Origin: an uncultured Bacilli bacterium
GTDB lineage: Bacteria > Bacillota_I > Bacilli_A > RF39 > UBA660
Direction of reading: 5' to 3'
Assembly (NCBI GenBank): GCA_947629285.1
Contig: CANRDA010000028.1
Coordinates: forward strand, 1-10,566
Length of the DNA stretch: 10,566 nucleotides
The notes beneath the pieces are model-generated. The model had not been told where the DNA came from, did no database searches, and was given only the letters and a program-made list of their open reading frames with translations. The position numbers and the translations under genes are program-made. Shown piece by piece: positions 1-5,658 of the stretch (position 1 is the first letter of the stretch; every line of letters begins with the position of its first letter).

Positions 1-937
1 TTTAAAAAAATATCCAGAATTATTTAAACAATATTTTAATAAACTTGTAAGATATGATGAAAATAAATATACTGCATTAAATGGAGCTGTATGGAGTGGA
101 GGCTCTTTTATATATATACCTCCAAATACTACACTTGATAGACCTTTACAAAGCTATTTTAGAATAAATAGTGTCAATATGGGACAGTTTGAAAGAACTA
201 TAATAATAGTAGATGATAATTCAACTCTTCATTATATGGAAGGTTGTACAGCTCCAACATATAGTGAAGATTCTCTTCATGCAGCAGTTGTTGAAATATA
301 TGTAGGTAAGAATGCTAAATGTAGATATACAACAATACAAAATTGGTCTAATAACGTTTATAATTTAGTAACTAAGAGAGCTATTGTAGATGAAAATGGG
401 CTAATGGAATGGATAGATGGAAATATAGGTTCTAAAACTAACATGAAATATCCATCTTGCATATTAAACGGGAAATATGCGAAAGGAAGATGTATCTCCA
501 TCGCAGTTGCGACAAAAGGACAAATACAAGATGCAGGTGCCAGAATGATACATTTATCTCCAAATACGACAAGTGAGATTATTAGTAAATCCATTGCAGC
601 TAATGGTGGAGAAGCAACATATAGAGGAAAAGTTAAAATAACTAAAGATGCAGTTAACTCAAAAAGTACTATTAAATGCGATACTATAATTTTAGATGAT
701 ATATCGAGAAGTGATACGGTTCCAGTTAACTTAGTGTGTAATGACTCATCAAATATAAATCACGAGGCAACTGTATCTAAAATAAGTGAGGAAAAATTAT
801 TCTATCTTATGAGTAGAGGACTTACTTTAGAAAAAGCAAAAGAATTACTTATAATGGGATTTATCGATAGATTTAGAGAAGAACTTCCAATGGAATATGC
901 AGTAGAATTAAACGCACTTTTAAAGAATTATTTTTAA
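1..937 (+). CDS. sufB: Fe-S cluster assembly scaffold protein SufB (5' partial)
   Basis: SufB is the cytoplasmic core of the SufBC2D complex, on which Fe-S clusters are built with sulfur from the SufS desulfurase. The frame is open from base 2, giving 311 residues before TAA; the full protein is normally about 465, so roughly the first third lies outside the window. The ATG at 179 is internal: codons before it already encode conserved SufB sequence (AVWSGGSFIYIP, then RPLQSYFRINSVNMGQFER). Further family blocks follow, including CTAPTYSEDSLHAAVVEIYV, IQNWSNNVYNLVTKRA and the C-terminal MSRGLTLEKAKELL and ELPMEYAVELN. By alignment from memory with E. coli SufB, visible-residue Cys226 matches Cys405, and His254-Glu255 match His433-Glu434 at the same 28-residue spacing, so the cluster-assembly residues are intact. 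In Bacillota sufB is usually last in sufCDSUB; the terminator directly after the stop fits that. Confidence 0.97.
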   Translation, partial: LKKYPELFKQYFNKLVRYDENKYTALNGAVWSGGSFIYIPPNTTLDRPLQSYFRINSVNMGQFERTIIIVDDNSTLHYMEGCTAPTYSEDSLHAAVVEIYVGKNAKCRYTTIQNWSNNVYNLVTKRAIVDENGLMEWIDGNIGSKTNMKYPSCILNGKYAKGRCISIAVATKGQIQDAGARMIHLSPNTTSEIISKSIAANGGEATYRGKVKITKDAVNSKSTIKCDTIILDDISRSDTVPVNLVCNDSSNINHEATVSKISEEKLFYLMSRGLTLEKAKELLIMGFIDRFREELPMEYAVELNALLKNYF

Positions 938-975
938 AAAACGTAATAAATTAAAATTTATACGTTTTTAATTTA
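937..975 (+). terminator. Rho-independent-type terminator of the suf operon
   Basis: A 14-bp stem with one bulged A pairs 937-951 with 956-969 (arm core AAAACGTA / TACGTTTT) around a 4-base loop TAAA. The 3' arm ends in five Ts and is followed by an AT-rich tail. It begins at the last base of the sufB stop codon. The stem is AU-rich with only two G-C pairs, so efficiency is uncertain. Confidence 0.6.
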
Positions 976-1040
976 TTTAAAACAAAAAAATGTAAAAAAT
1001 AATAATTTACAAGTAAAAATATGAAAATCGAAAAATATTA

Positions 1041-1086
1041 AAAGCAATTCATTAAAAACGTTTATTTGATGAATTGTTTTTAATTT
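1041..1086 (+). terminator. Second hairpin with U-rich tail between sufB and ssb
   Basis: A 12-bp stem with one G-U pair joins 1041-1052 (AAAGCAATTCAT) to 1069-1080, with a 16-base loop and the T-rich run TTTTTAATTT after it. It could be a backup terminator for read-through from sufB. Its 3' arm overlaps the -35 box proposed for ssb, so it would not form in transcripts started at that promoter. Confidence 0.4.
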
Positions 1087-1094
1087 GATATTAT
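1066..1094 (+). promoter_or_regulatory. Probable sigma-A promoter for ssb
   Basis: TTGATG (1066-1071), a 17-base spacer and TATTAT (1089-1094) match the vegetative consensus at 4/6 and 5/6. The predicted start would fall near 1101, right at the GGAAGGGAGGG ribosome binding site, giving a very short leader. That is unusual, so transcription may also come from elsewhere. Confidence 0.4.
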
Positions 1095-1115
1095 TTTTTT
1101 GGAAGGGAGGGAAAT

Positions 1116-1457
1116 ATGCTTAACCAAGCGGTTTTGGTAGGGAGAATTGTTCAAGACCCAGAGTTAAAAGAAACTGAAAAGGGTAAAGTTTCAAATATAA
1201 CTTTGGCGGTTCCAAGGTCATTTAAAAATGCAAATGGAGAGTATGATACTGATTTTATTTCATGTGTGCTTTGGAAAGGCATAGCTGAAAATACAGTAGA
1301 ATATTGCAAAAAAGGTGATTTAGTTGGAATTAAGGGAAGAATTCAAACTAGAAATGTTGAGTTTGCTGACGAAACTCACAAACAATTTGTCGAAGTAATA
1401 GCCGAAAAAGTTACGTTTTTATCTAGTAAAAAAGAAGAAAAGCAAACAGTTGAGTAA
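1116..1457 (+). CDS. ssb: Single-stranded DNA-binding protein, short form without acidic tail
   Basis: SSB coats single-stranded DNA in replication, recombination and repair, normally as a tetramer of OB folds. The 113 residues are almost all OB fold: N-terminal MLNQAVLVGRIVQDPEL, then NITLAVPRSFKNANGEYDTD, FISCVLWKG and the strand GDLVGIKGRIQTRNVEF. The chain ends in a short charged stretch, SSKKEEKQTVE. The Gly/Pro/Gln linker and terminal acidic D-D-x-P-F tip that recruits partner proteins in replicative SSBs (typically about 170 residues) are absent. The length matches B. subtilis SsbB (113 residues, competence-induced, also tail-less), so this may be a secondary SSB with the main one elsewhere; small-genome relatives may instead use a short SSB as the only copy. 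The start is set by the strong site GGAAGGGAGGG, 5 bases before ATG. It appears monocistronic, with its own candidate promoter and terminator. Confidence 0.95.
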   Translation: MLNQAVLVGRIVQDPELKETEKGKVSNITLAVPRSFKNANGEYDTDFISCVLWKGIAENTVEYCKKGDLVGIKGRIQTRNVEFADETHKQFVEVIAEKVTFLSSKKEEKQTVE

Positions 1458-1472
1458 ACTGCTTTTCTTTTA
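1438..1472 (+). terminator. Terminator overlapping the 3' end of ssb
   Basis: AAAAGCA (1438-1444) pairs with TGCTTTT (1460-1466), with a further GTT/AAC pairing inside across a bulge, followed by CTTTTAAG. The 5' arm lies within the last ssb codons, an economical arrangement. The alternative inner pairing CAGTT/AACTG uses the same bases. Confidence 0.6.
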
Positions 1473-1492
1473 AGATTATTTTGAACAACTTA

Positions 1493-1521
1493 TTTACTAA
1501 ATTAATAAAATAATATATAAT
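1493..1521 (+). promoter_or_regulatory. Probable sigma-A promoter for pdp
   Basis: TTTACT (1493-1498), exactly 17 bases, then a perfect TATAAT (1516-1521). A second TATAAT overlaps at 1522-1527 but has no good -35 at the right distance. The predicted start is near 1528, just at the AGGTGATG ribosome binding site, so the leader would be about 10 bases. Confidence 0.55.
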
Positions 1522-1537
1522 TATAATAGGTGATGAT

Positions 1538-2812
1538 ATGACAATAATAGATATTATTAATAAAAAAAGATTAAATAAAGAATTAACACGTGAAGAAATT
1601 TCCTTTGCAGTTAATGGATATGTTAAAGGTGAGATAAAAGACTATCAAATGAGTTCATTGCTCATGGCAATAGTATTAAATGGCATGACTGATAGGGAAA
1701 CAATAGACCTTACTGATATAATGATAAACAGTGGTGACGTTTTAAATTTGAAAAAAATAGATGGTATTATAGTAGATAAGCATTCAACTGGAGGAGTAGG
1801 AGATAAAGTGACTTTAGTTTTAGGTCCTCTTCTAGCATCCCTTGGAATAAAAATTGCTAAAATGAGTGGTAGAGGATTAGGACATACCGGAGGTACTATA
1901 GATAAATTAGAATCTATTAAAGGATTCAATACTAAAATAAGTGAAGAAGAATTTATAGAACAAGTAAATAAAATAAATATTGCTTTAGTAAGTCAAACTG
2001 CAAACCTTGTCCCAGCAGATAAAAAAATTTATGCTTTAAGAGATGTTACCGGAACTGTTGAATCCATTCCTTTAATCGCATCTAGTATTATGTCTAAAAA
2101 GATTGCAAGTGGTGCGGATATAATTATGTTAGATGTAAAAGTAGGGAATGGTGCTTTAATGAAAAATATAGAAGATGCAAGAGAGCTTTCACATTTAATG
2201 GTAAAGATAGGTGCATCCTATAGGAAACCTACTATATGTTTACTTACTAATATGGAAGAACCTTTAGGGTATGCGATAGGAAATGCATTAGAGGTAAAGG
2301 AAGCTATAGAAACTTTACAAGGAAATGGACCAAAAGATTTACTTGAAGTTGTAATGACTCTTTGTTCTATAATAATAGGTGCGGTAAAAAAAATTCCACA
2401 TAATGAAGCTGAAAGTTTATTATTTAAACAAATAAATAATGGTAAAGCATATAAAAAATTTGAAGAGTTAGTTGCTGCTCAAGGTGGTGACATAAACGAA
2501 ATAAAAATAAGCGATAAAGTTTTTTCTATAAAAAGTGATAAATCAGGTTATATTAATAAAATAGATGCATTAAAATTAGGAGAGATAGCTAAAAAGATTG
2601 GTGCTGGCAGAAATACTTTAGAAGATAAAATAGATTATGAAGTTGGACTTGTATTAACTAAAAAAGTAGGAGATTATGTATCAAAAGATGATGAATTAGT
2701 TAAGGTTTATTTGAAAGATAAGGACGTAAGTATTAGTGAGATATTGTCTTGCTTTAAAATAGATAAAGAATTGACTAATTTACCTAAACTAATATTAGAT
2801 ATAATAAAATAA
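1538..2812 (+). CDS. pdp: Pyrimidine-nucleoside phosphorylase
   Basis: Catalyses reversible phosphorolysis of uridine, thymidine and deoxyuridine to the base plus (deoxy)ribose 1-phosphate in the cytoplasm, for pyrimidine salvage. The 424 residues match the family (B. subtilis Pdp about 433). The all-alpha N-terminal domain leads into the phosphate-binding loop KHSTGGVGDK (81-90) and the family signature SGRGLGHTGGTIDKLE (110-125). Residues matching the E. coli thymidine phosphorylase active site are present at conserved spacing: His82, Arg168 in ALRDVTGT, Ser183 and Lys187. The C-terminal alpha/beta region is complete to TAA. Start chosen at ATG 1538 because AGGTGATG precedes it closely and TIIDIINKKRLNKELT is the usual N-terminus. 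Whether it prefers uridine or thymidine cannot be read from sequence, so deoA is a possible alternative name. It appears monocistronic; I see no convincing terminator before rpoZ. Confidence 0.96.
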   Translation: MTIIDIINKKRLNKELTREEISFAVNGYVKGEIKDYQMSSLLMAIVLNGMTDRETIDLTDIMINSGDVLNLKKIDGIIVDKHSTGGVGDKVTLVLGPLLASLGIKIAKMSGRGLGHTGGTIDKLESIKGFNTKISEEEFIEQVNKINIALVSQTANLVPADKKIYALRDVTGTVESIPLIASSIMSKKIASGADIIMLDVKVGNGALMKNIEDARELSHLMVKIGASYRKPTICLLTNMEEPLGYAIGNALEVKEAIETLQGNGPKDLLEVVMTLCSIIIGAVKKIPHNEAESLLFKQINNGKAYKKFEELVAAQGGDINEIKISDKVFSIKSDKSGYINKIDALKLGEIAKKIGAGRNTLEDKIDYEVGLVLTKKVGDYVSKDDELVKVYLKDKDVSISEILSCFKIDKELTNLPKLILDIIK

Positions 2813-2843
2813 TGTAAAAAAATGTCAATTTTTGGAATATTGC

Positions 2844-2872
2844 TTGAACTTAAATTAAATATGTTGTATTCT
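2844..2872 (+). promoter_or_regulatory. Probable promoter for the rpoZ-yihY operon
   Basis: TTGAAC (2844-2849), 17 bases, then TATTCT (2867-2872). The predicted start is near 2879, about 18 bases before the rpoZ start codon and just before the site AGGGAGGCG. A better-matching TATTAT lies 6 bases further on but would need a 23-base spacer. Confidence 0.5.
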
Positions 2873-2896
2873 TATTATAGATAGGGAGGCGAAGAT

Positions 2897-3091
2897 ATGA
2901 TATATCCATCAATAGATAAATTATTAAATGTAGTTGGTTCTAAGTTTTTACTAGTAAATATAGTATCAAAAAGAGTTAAGGAAATGGAAGAAAAAGAGTA
3001 TTATCAATTAAGTGAATATAAATCTAAAAAAAATATAGGAAAAGCACTAGAAGAAGTATCAAAAGGACTAATACATATAAAAGAAAATTAA
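2897..3091 (+). CDS. rpoZ: DNA-directed RNA polymerase omega subunit
   Basis: Omega is the small subunit that binds beta-prime and helps assemble and stabilise RNA polymerase. The 64 residues match the Bacillota omega pattern: MIYPSIDKLLNVVGSKFLLV, then NIVSKRVKEME, a variable middle, and the conserved GKALEEVSKGLIHIKEN end (compare B. subtilis YloH, 67 residues, with the same PSID start, A/S-x-R-A-R-E helix and GKALEEI motif). The ribosome binding site AGGGAGG lies 8 bases upstream of ATG. In most Bacillota rpoZ follows gmk and precedes coaBC (dfp); here it is instead followed 1 base after its stop by a YihY-family membrane gene, so the classical cluster is broken. Recognition rests on sequence pattern and length, and the short size leaves a small doubt. 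Confidence 0.92.
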   Translation: MIYPSIDKLLNVVGSKFLLVNIVSKRVKEMEEKEYYQLSEYKSKKNIGKALEEVSKGLIHIKEN

Positions 3092-3092
3092 T

Positions 3093-3911
3093 ATGAAAAA
3101 GATAAAGAATTATTTAAAAAAATTATATGGAATAATAACTACACCAAGTATGTCATACTTGCCAGGTAACTTAGCATTTTTTTTAGTACTTTCTATATTT
3201 CCCATATTAACTTTAATAGGTGTTATCGCATCACAATTTTCTATTAATATAGAATCAGTAATAAATTTTATAGATTCACAATTACCTGGAAAAGTATCTG
3301 AGGTACTTGCAACTTATATTAGAGGAAAAGGATTTGATACTAATATAGGAATATTTATGATGTTAGGATTCTTTTTAGCTAGTAATGGAGCTGATGCTAT
3401 AATACTTGCAAGTAATAATCTTTATGGATTTCCTAATTCAAATTACTTGAAAAGAAGAATAAAAGCAATATTTATAATAATCTTAATAATATTTTTGTTT
3501 ATATTTATGTTAGGATTTATAACTTTTGGTAATAGTATATTAAATTTTTTATTATCATATATTAAAGATAAAAATTTAGTATCTGTCATACGGCATTTGT
3601 TTATAATACTTAGATGGCCATTTATATTATTTGTAATATTCTTTAATGTAAAACTTATTTATACAATCGCACCAGATTGGAAAATTATGAGTAGGCATAC
3701 AACTAAAGGAGCACTTTTTACAACAATATCTTGGATAGTTGTAATACAAATATTTTCATTTTGGATAAATCATTTTTCTAATTATGACCTATTTTATGGA
3801 AGTTTATCTAGTATAGTTATACTTATGCTTATGACCTATATTGTATCTTTTATATTAATAATAGGGATTGCTATAAATGTTAAATCTTATGAATATAAAA
3901 TTGAAGATTAG
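3093..3911 (+). CDS. YihY/BrkB-family integral membrane protein
   Basis: A 272-residue protein of the YihY/virulence factor BrkB family, inner-membrane proteins whose exact function is unsettled (early labels as RNase BN were withdrawn for YihY). Visible family features are the amphipathic N-terminus KNYLKKLYGII, then PGNLAFFLVLSIFPILTL, the second helix ending SNGADAIILASNNLYG, and the C-terminal block LFYGSLSSIVILMLMTYIVS followed by FILIIGIAINV. About six hydrophobic segments can be counted (roughly residues 25-48, 88-115, 124-150, 173-193, 207-225 and 236-262). There is no cleavable signal. ATG is 1 base after the rpoZ stop and lacks a strong ribosome binding site, so translation is probably coupled to rpoZ. 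The start fits the family's usual N-terminus. Its transcript probably ends at the terminator at 3961-3988. Confidence 0.92.
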   Translation: MKKIKNYLKKLYGIITTPSMSYLPGNLAFFLVLSIFPILTLIGVIASQFSINIESVINFIDSQLPGKVSEVLATYIRGKGFDTNIGIFMMLGFFLASNGADAIILASNNLYGFPNSNYLKRRIKAIFIIILIIFLFIFMLGFITFGNSILNFLLSYIKDKNLVSVIRHLFIILRWPFILFVIFFNVKLIYTIAPDWKIMSRHTTKGALFTTISWIVVIQIFSFWINHFSNYDLFYGSLSSIVILMLMTYIVSFILIIGIAINVKSYEYKIED

Positions 3912-3921
3912 ATATAATAAT

Positions 3922-3960
3922 AATGTACTAGTTACCAGTACATTGACTACTAAAGGTAAC
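3922..3960 (+). promoter_or_regulatory. Possible H-type RNA pseudoknot 3' of the YihY gene
   Basis: A perfect 8-bp stem pairs AATGTACT (3922-3929) with AGTACATT (3937-3944) and leaves the 7-base loop AGTTACC. Loop bases GTTACC (3931-3936) are perfectly complementary to GGTAAC (3955-3960) downstream. The connections, 1 base across the 6-bp second stem and 10 bases across the 8-bp first stem, fit a classical H-type pseudoknot. Its last base abuts the terminator stem that starts at 3961. It resembles no riboswitch class I can name; the A-rich tail is reminiscent of preQ1-I but the loop sequence does not match. The pairing is seen; any function is inference. Confidence 0.4.
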
Positions 3961-3971
3961 AAAAAGATAAC
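3943..3971 (+). promoter_or_regulatory. Weak candidate promoter inside the terminator, for the surface-protein gene
   Basis: TTGACT (3943-3948), 17 bases, then GATAAC (3966-3971). The -10 lies in the 5' arm of the terminator, so RNA started near 3978 would lack that arm and escape termination. The -10 matches only 4/6, and this is the best candidate among poor ones in 3912-4080. Confidence 0.3.
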
Positions 3972-3988
3972 TTAGTTTATCTTTTTTT
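3961..3988 (+). terminator. Terminator of the rpoZ-yihY operon
   Basis: AAAAAGATAA (3961-3970) pairs perfectly with TTATCTTTTT (3977-3986) around the 6-base loop CTTAGT. The 3' side continues as an unbroken run of seven Ts. It is AU-rich but has the classical form. Confidence 0.7.
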
Positions 3989-4023
3989 AAATGCCGTGTT
4001 ACGAACATACGTTCCTCTTGACT

Positions 4024-4067
4024 GGGGAGGGGGCAGTTATGAGAAAATAAAAAGGTAGAACAGTAAA
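4024..4067 (+). repeat. Decayed duplicate of the downstream gene's translation start
   Basis: GGCAGTTATGA at 4032-4042 recurs at 4074-4084, exactly 42 bases on, and both copies follow a Shine-Dalgarno run (GGGGAGGGGG and AAGGAGG). The upstream ATG (4039) opens the three-codon frame M-R-K-stop. With a 6-base gap, the bases after it still align with codons 4-7 of the real gene (GGT-AGA-ACA-GTA against GGT-TTT-ACA-TTA). It therefore looks like an old copy of the gene's 5' end rather than a chance match. A ribosome-loading mini-ORF is an alternative reading. Confidence 0.5.
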
Positions 4068-4080
4068 GAAGGAGGCAGTT

Positions 4081-5556
4081 ATGAAAAAAGGTTTTACATT
4101 AATAGAGTTATTAGCAGTAATAGTAATACTAGCAATAATCGCACTTATAGCTACACCAATTATATTAAATATAATAGGTAATGCAAAAGATGAGTCAAAT
4201 GAAATGAGTAAAGAGTTATATTTAAAGGCAGTAAATCAAGCGATTGCAACTAGAAATCTAACAGAAGAATTTAATCCAAGTGAATGTACAGTAAAAGAAG
4301 ATGGAAACTTACTTTGTGGAGATAAAGATTTACTAGTAGAAGTAAACGGAATAAAACCATGTAGTGGGACAATAACGTTTGATAAAAAAGGTAAAATAAT
4401 AGATGAAACATTGAATTACTGTGATAGTGATGAAAATCAAGATGAAGAATTAGGTGAAACGAAAACTTTAATTGACGGTTCAACGTTTAATGAAAAAATT
4501 AAATCTCTTGATATTAAACCATCTAAAATAGAATTTTTATCAAATGGTAAATTACCAAGTGGTATGAGCTTAGAACAATTAACTGTTTTACCTACATTAA
4601 AAGGCTTATCTATAGATCAGGATGATAGTATAATCGGATATATGGAAGATATAGTAGTAGACGAAAAAACTAAAAGAAATCTATATATTTATAGTGAGTA
4701 TTTAATTTCATTTAACGAAGATAGTTCTAATATGTTTTATGAATTAACAACTGACGAAATAATATTTAACAAAGTAGATACAAGCAAAGTAACAAATATG
4801 AAGTATATGTTTGGTTATACGGATAATTTAATTAATTTAGATTTAAGTAGTTTTGATACATCAAATGTGACAAACATGTCTGGTATGTTTTATCATTTGT
4901 GGCTTTTTATGTCACTTTCAAAATTGGAAAATATAACTTTTGGTAAAAAATTTAATACAAGTAATGTGACGGATATGAGTTATATGTTTAATGGTTGTGA
5001 TAAGTTACTCACACTGGATGTTAGCAATTTTGATACATCAAAAGTAATATATATGTCTAATATGTTTATGGGATGTTCAAAATTAACTGAATTAGATGTT
5101 AGTGGTTTTGATACAAGTAGCGTAACAGATATGTCTTGGATGTTTGATGACTGTTCAGGCTTAACAACTCTTAATATAAGCAATTTTGATACAAAAAAAG
5201 TAACAAACATGGAATTTATGTTAGCAGGGTTAAATTTAACCGAATTAAATTTAAAGAATTTAGATACATCAAGTGTAGAAAATATGTCATATATGTTTGA
5301 TCAAGATAAGAATATAATTAACTTGGATTTAAGTAATTTTGATACCTCACAAGTAACAGATATGACCGCTATGTTTAGAGGTTGTACATCTTTAAAAACG
5401 GTGGATTTACACAGTTTTAATACCTCAAAGGTAACGAAAAAAGATAAAGTATTTGAATCTGCTACAAGTTTAGAAACAATACTTGTTTCAAATAATTGGA
5501 CATTAAAAACGGATTTGTTAACAGATACTATAGCAAAATCATATACGAAAGTTTAA
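4081..5556 (+). CDS. Surface protein with type IV prepilin N-terminus and BspA-type leucine-rich repeats (DUF285)
   Basis: A 491-residue chimera. Residues 1-29 are a textbook class III (prepilin) signal: MKKG, then FTLIELLAVIVILAIIALIA, with the expected cleavage after Gly4, Phe at +1, Glu at +5 and a long hydrophobic helix. Residues 30-115 resemble a small pilin-like region with four cysteines (in SECTV, LLCGD, KPCSG and NYCDS), possibly two disulfides. An acidic linker and a spacer follow. From residue 232 to about 471 there are nine 26-residue BspA/DUF285 repeats of the form F-DTS-x-VT-x-M-xx-MF-xx-C-xx-L-xx-LD-xS. No LPxTG, C-terminal helix or other anchor is visible, so attachment would depend on the N-terminal helix or a pilus-like fibre. 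BspA repeats in other bacteria mediate adhesion; adhesion here is inference. Start: AAGGAGG lies 5 bases before ATG. No pilus assembly genes occur in this window. Confidence 0.9.
   Translation: MKKGFTLIELLAVIVILAIIALIATPIILNIIGNAKDESNEMSKELYLKAVNQAIATRNLTEEFNPSECTVKEDGNLLCGDKDLLVEVNGIKPCSGTITFDKKGKIIDETLNYCDSDENQDEELGETKTLIDGSTFNEKIKSLDIKPSKIEFLSNGKLPSGMSLEQLTVLPTLKGLSIDQDDSIIGYMEDIVVDEKTKRNLYIYSEYLISFNEDSSNMFYELTTDEIIFNKVDTSKVTNMKYMFGYTDNLINLDLSSFDTSNVTNMSGMFYHLWLFMSLSKLENITFGKKFNTSNVTDMSYMFNGCDKLLTLDVSNFDTSKVIYMSNMFMGCSKLTELDVSGFDTSSVTDMSWMFDDCSGLTTLNISNFDTKKVTNMEFMLAGLNLTELNLKNLDTSSVENMSYMFDQDKNIINLDLSNFDTSQVTDMTAMFRGCTSLKTVDLHSFNTSKVTKKDKVFESATSLETILVSNNWTLKTDLLTDTIAKSYTKV
4774..5493 (+). 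repeat. Nine BspA-type 26-residue leucine-rich repeats (coding)
   Basis: Successive units start at residues 232, 258, 291, 317, 343, 369, 394, 420 and 446. Most are 26 residues. The second is 33 long and replaces the usual consensus with a Trp/Phe/Met-rich stretch, and the sixth is 25. The last unit loses the Met-x-x-Met-Phe core (TKKDKVFESA). The DNA has diverged between units, so this is an old repeat array rather than a fresh tandem expansion. Confidence 0.88.
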
Positions 5557-5592
5557 CAAATAAAGTAAACAATAAATTGAATTAGTTGTAAT

Positions 5593-5617
5593 AACTGCGA
5601 TTATTCGCAGTTTTTTC
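5593..5617 (+). terminator. Terminator of the surface-protein gene
   Basis: AACTGCGA (5593-5600) pairs perfectly with TCGCAGTT (5605-5612) around loop TTAT, followed by TTTT and C. With four G-C pairs it is one of the strongest hairpins in the window. The mnmA promoter region begins immediately after the T run. Confidence 0.85.
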
Positions 5618-5648
5618 TATATAAAAATATGAAACTATGATATAATTA
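5612..5648 (+). repeat. Direct repeat, copy 1: U-tract plus promoter block
   Basis: This 37-base block matches 6940-6976 at 35 of 37 positions. It covers the end of the terminator U-tract, the sequence CTATATAAAAATAT, and the extended -10 region ending TATAATTA. The hairpin stems just before each copy differ in sequence but have the same form, so the shared unit is a terminator-promoter junction. Confidence 0.85.
5618..5646 (+). promoter_or_regulatory. Extended -10 promoter for mnmA
   Basis: TGATATAAT (5638-5646) is a perfect extended -10 (TGnTATAAT). No recognisable -35 is present; TATATA sits at that distance, which is normal for extended -10 promoters. The run of A/T upstream could act as an UP element. 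The mnmA leader would be about 115 bases and contains the deoD remnant. Confidence 0.7.
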
Positions 5649-5658
5649 GTTTCAGTGA

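Noticed and set aside
179..181. ATG at 179 as the start of a 252-residue protein
   Set aside because: The frame is open to base 2, and the codons before 179 encode conserved SufB sequence, so this Met is internal to a 5'-truncated sufB.
991..1011. TGTAAA/TTTACA inverted repeat between sufB and ssb
   Set aside because: Only 6 bp with a 9-base loop in very AT-rich sequence; expected by chance.
2815..2840. Terminator after pdp
   Set aside because: AAAAA and TTTTT runs flank ATGTCAA, but there is no GC pair in the stem and no clear U-tract, so I would not call it.
3922..3990. preQ1 riboswitch upstream of the surface-protein gene
   Set aside because: The overall H-type shape is similar, but the loop and tail bases do not match the preQ1-I consensus, and the neighbouring genes are unrelated to queuosine.
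4018..4053. TTGACT at 4018 as a -35 box for the surface-protein gene
   Set aside because: No acceptable -10 hexamer occurs 15-19 bases downstream; the spacer is the purine-rich GGGGAGGGGG run.
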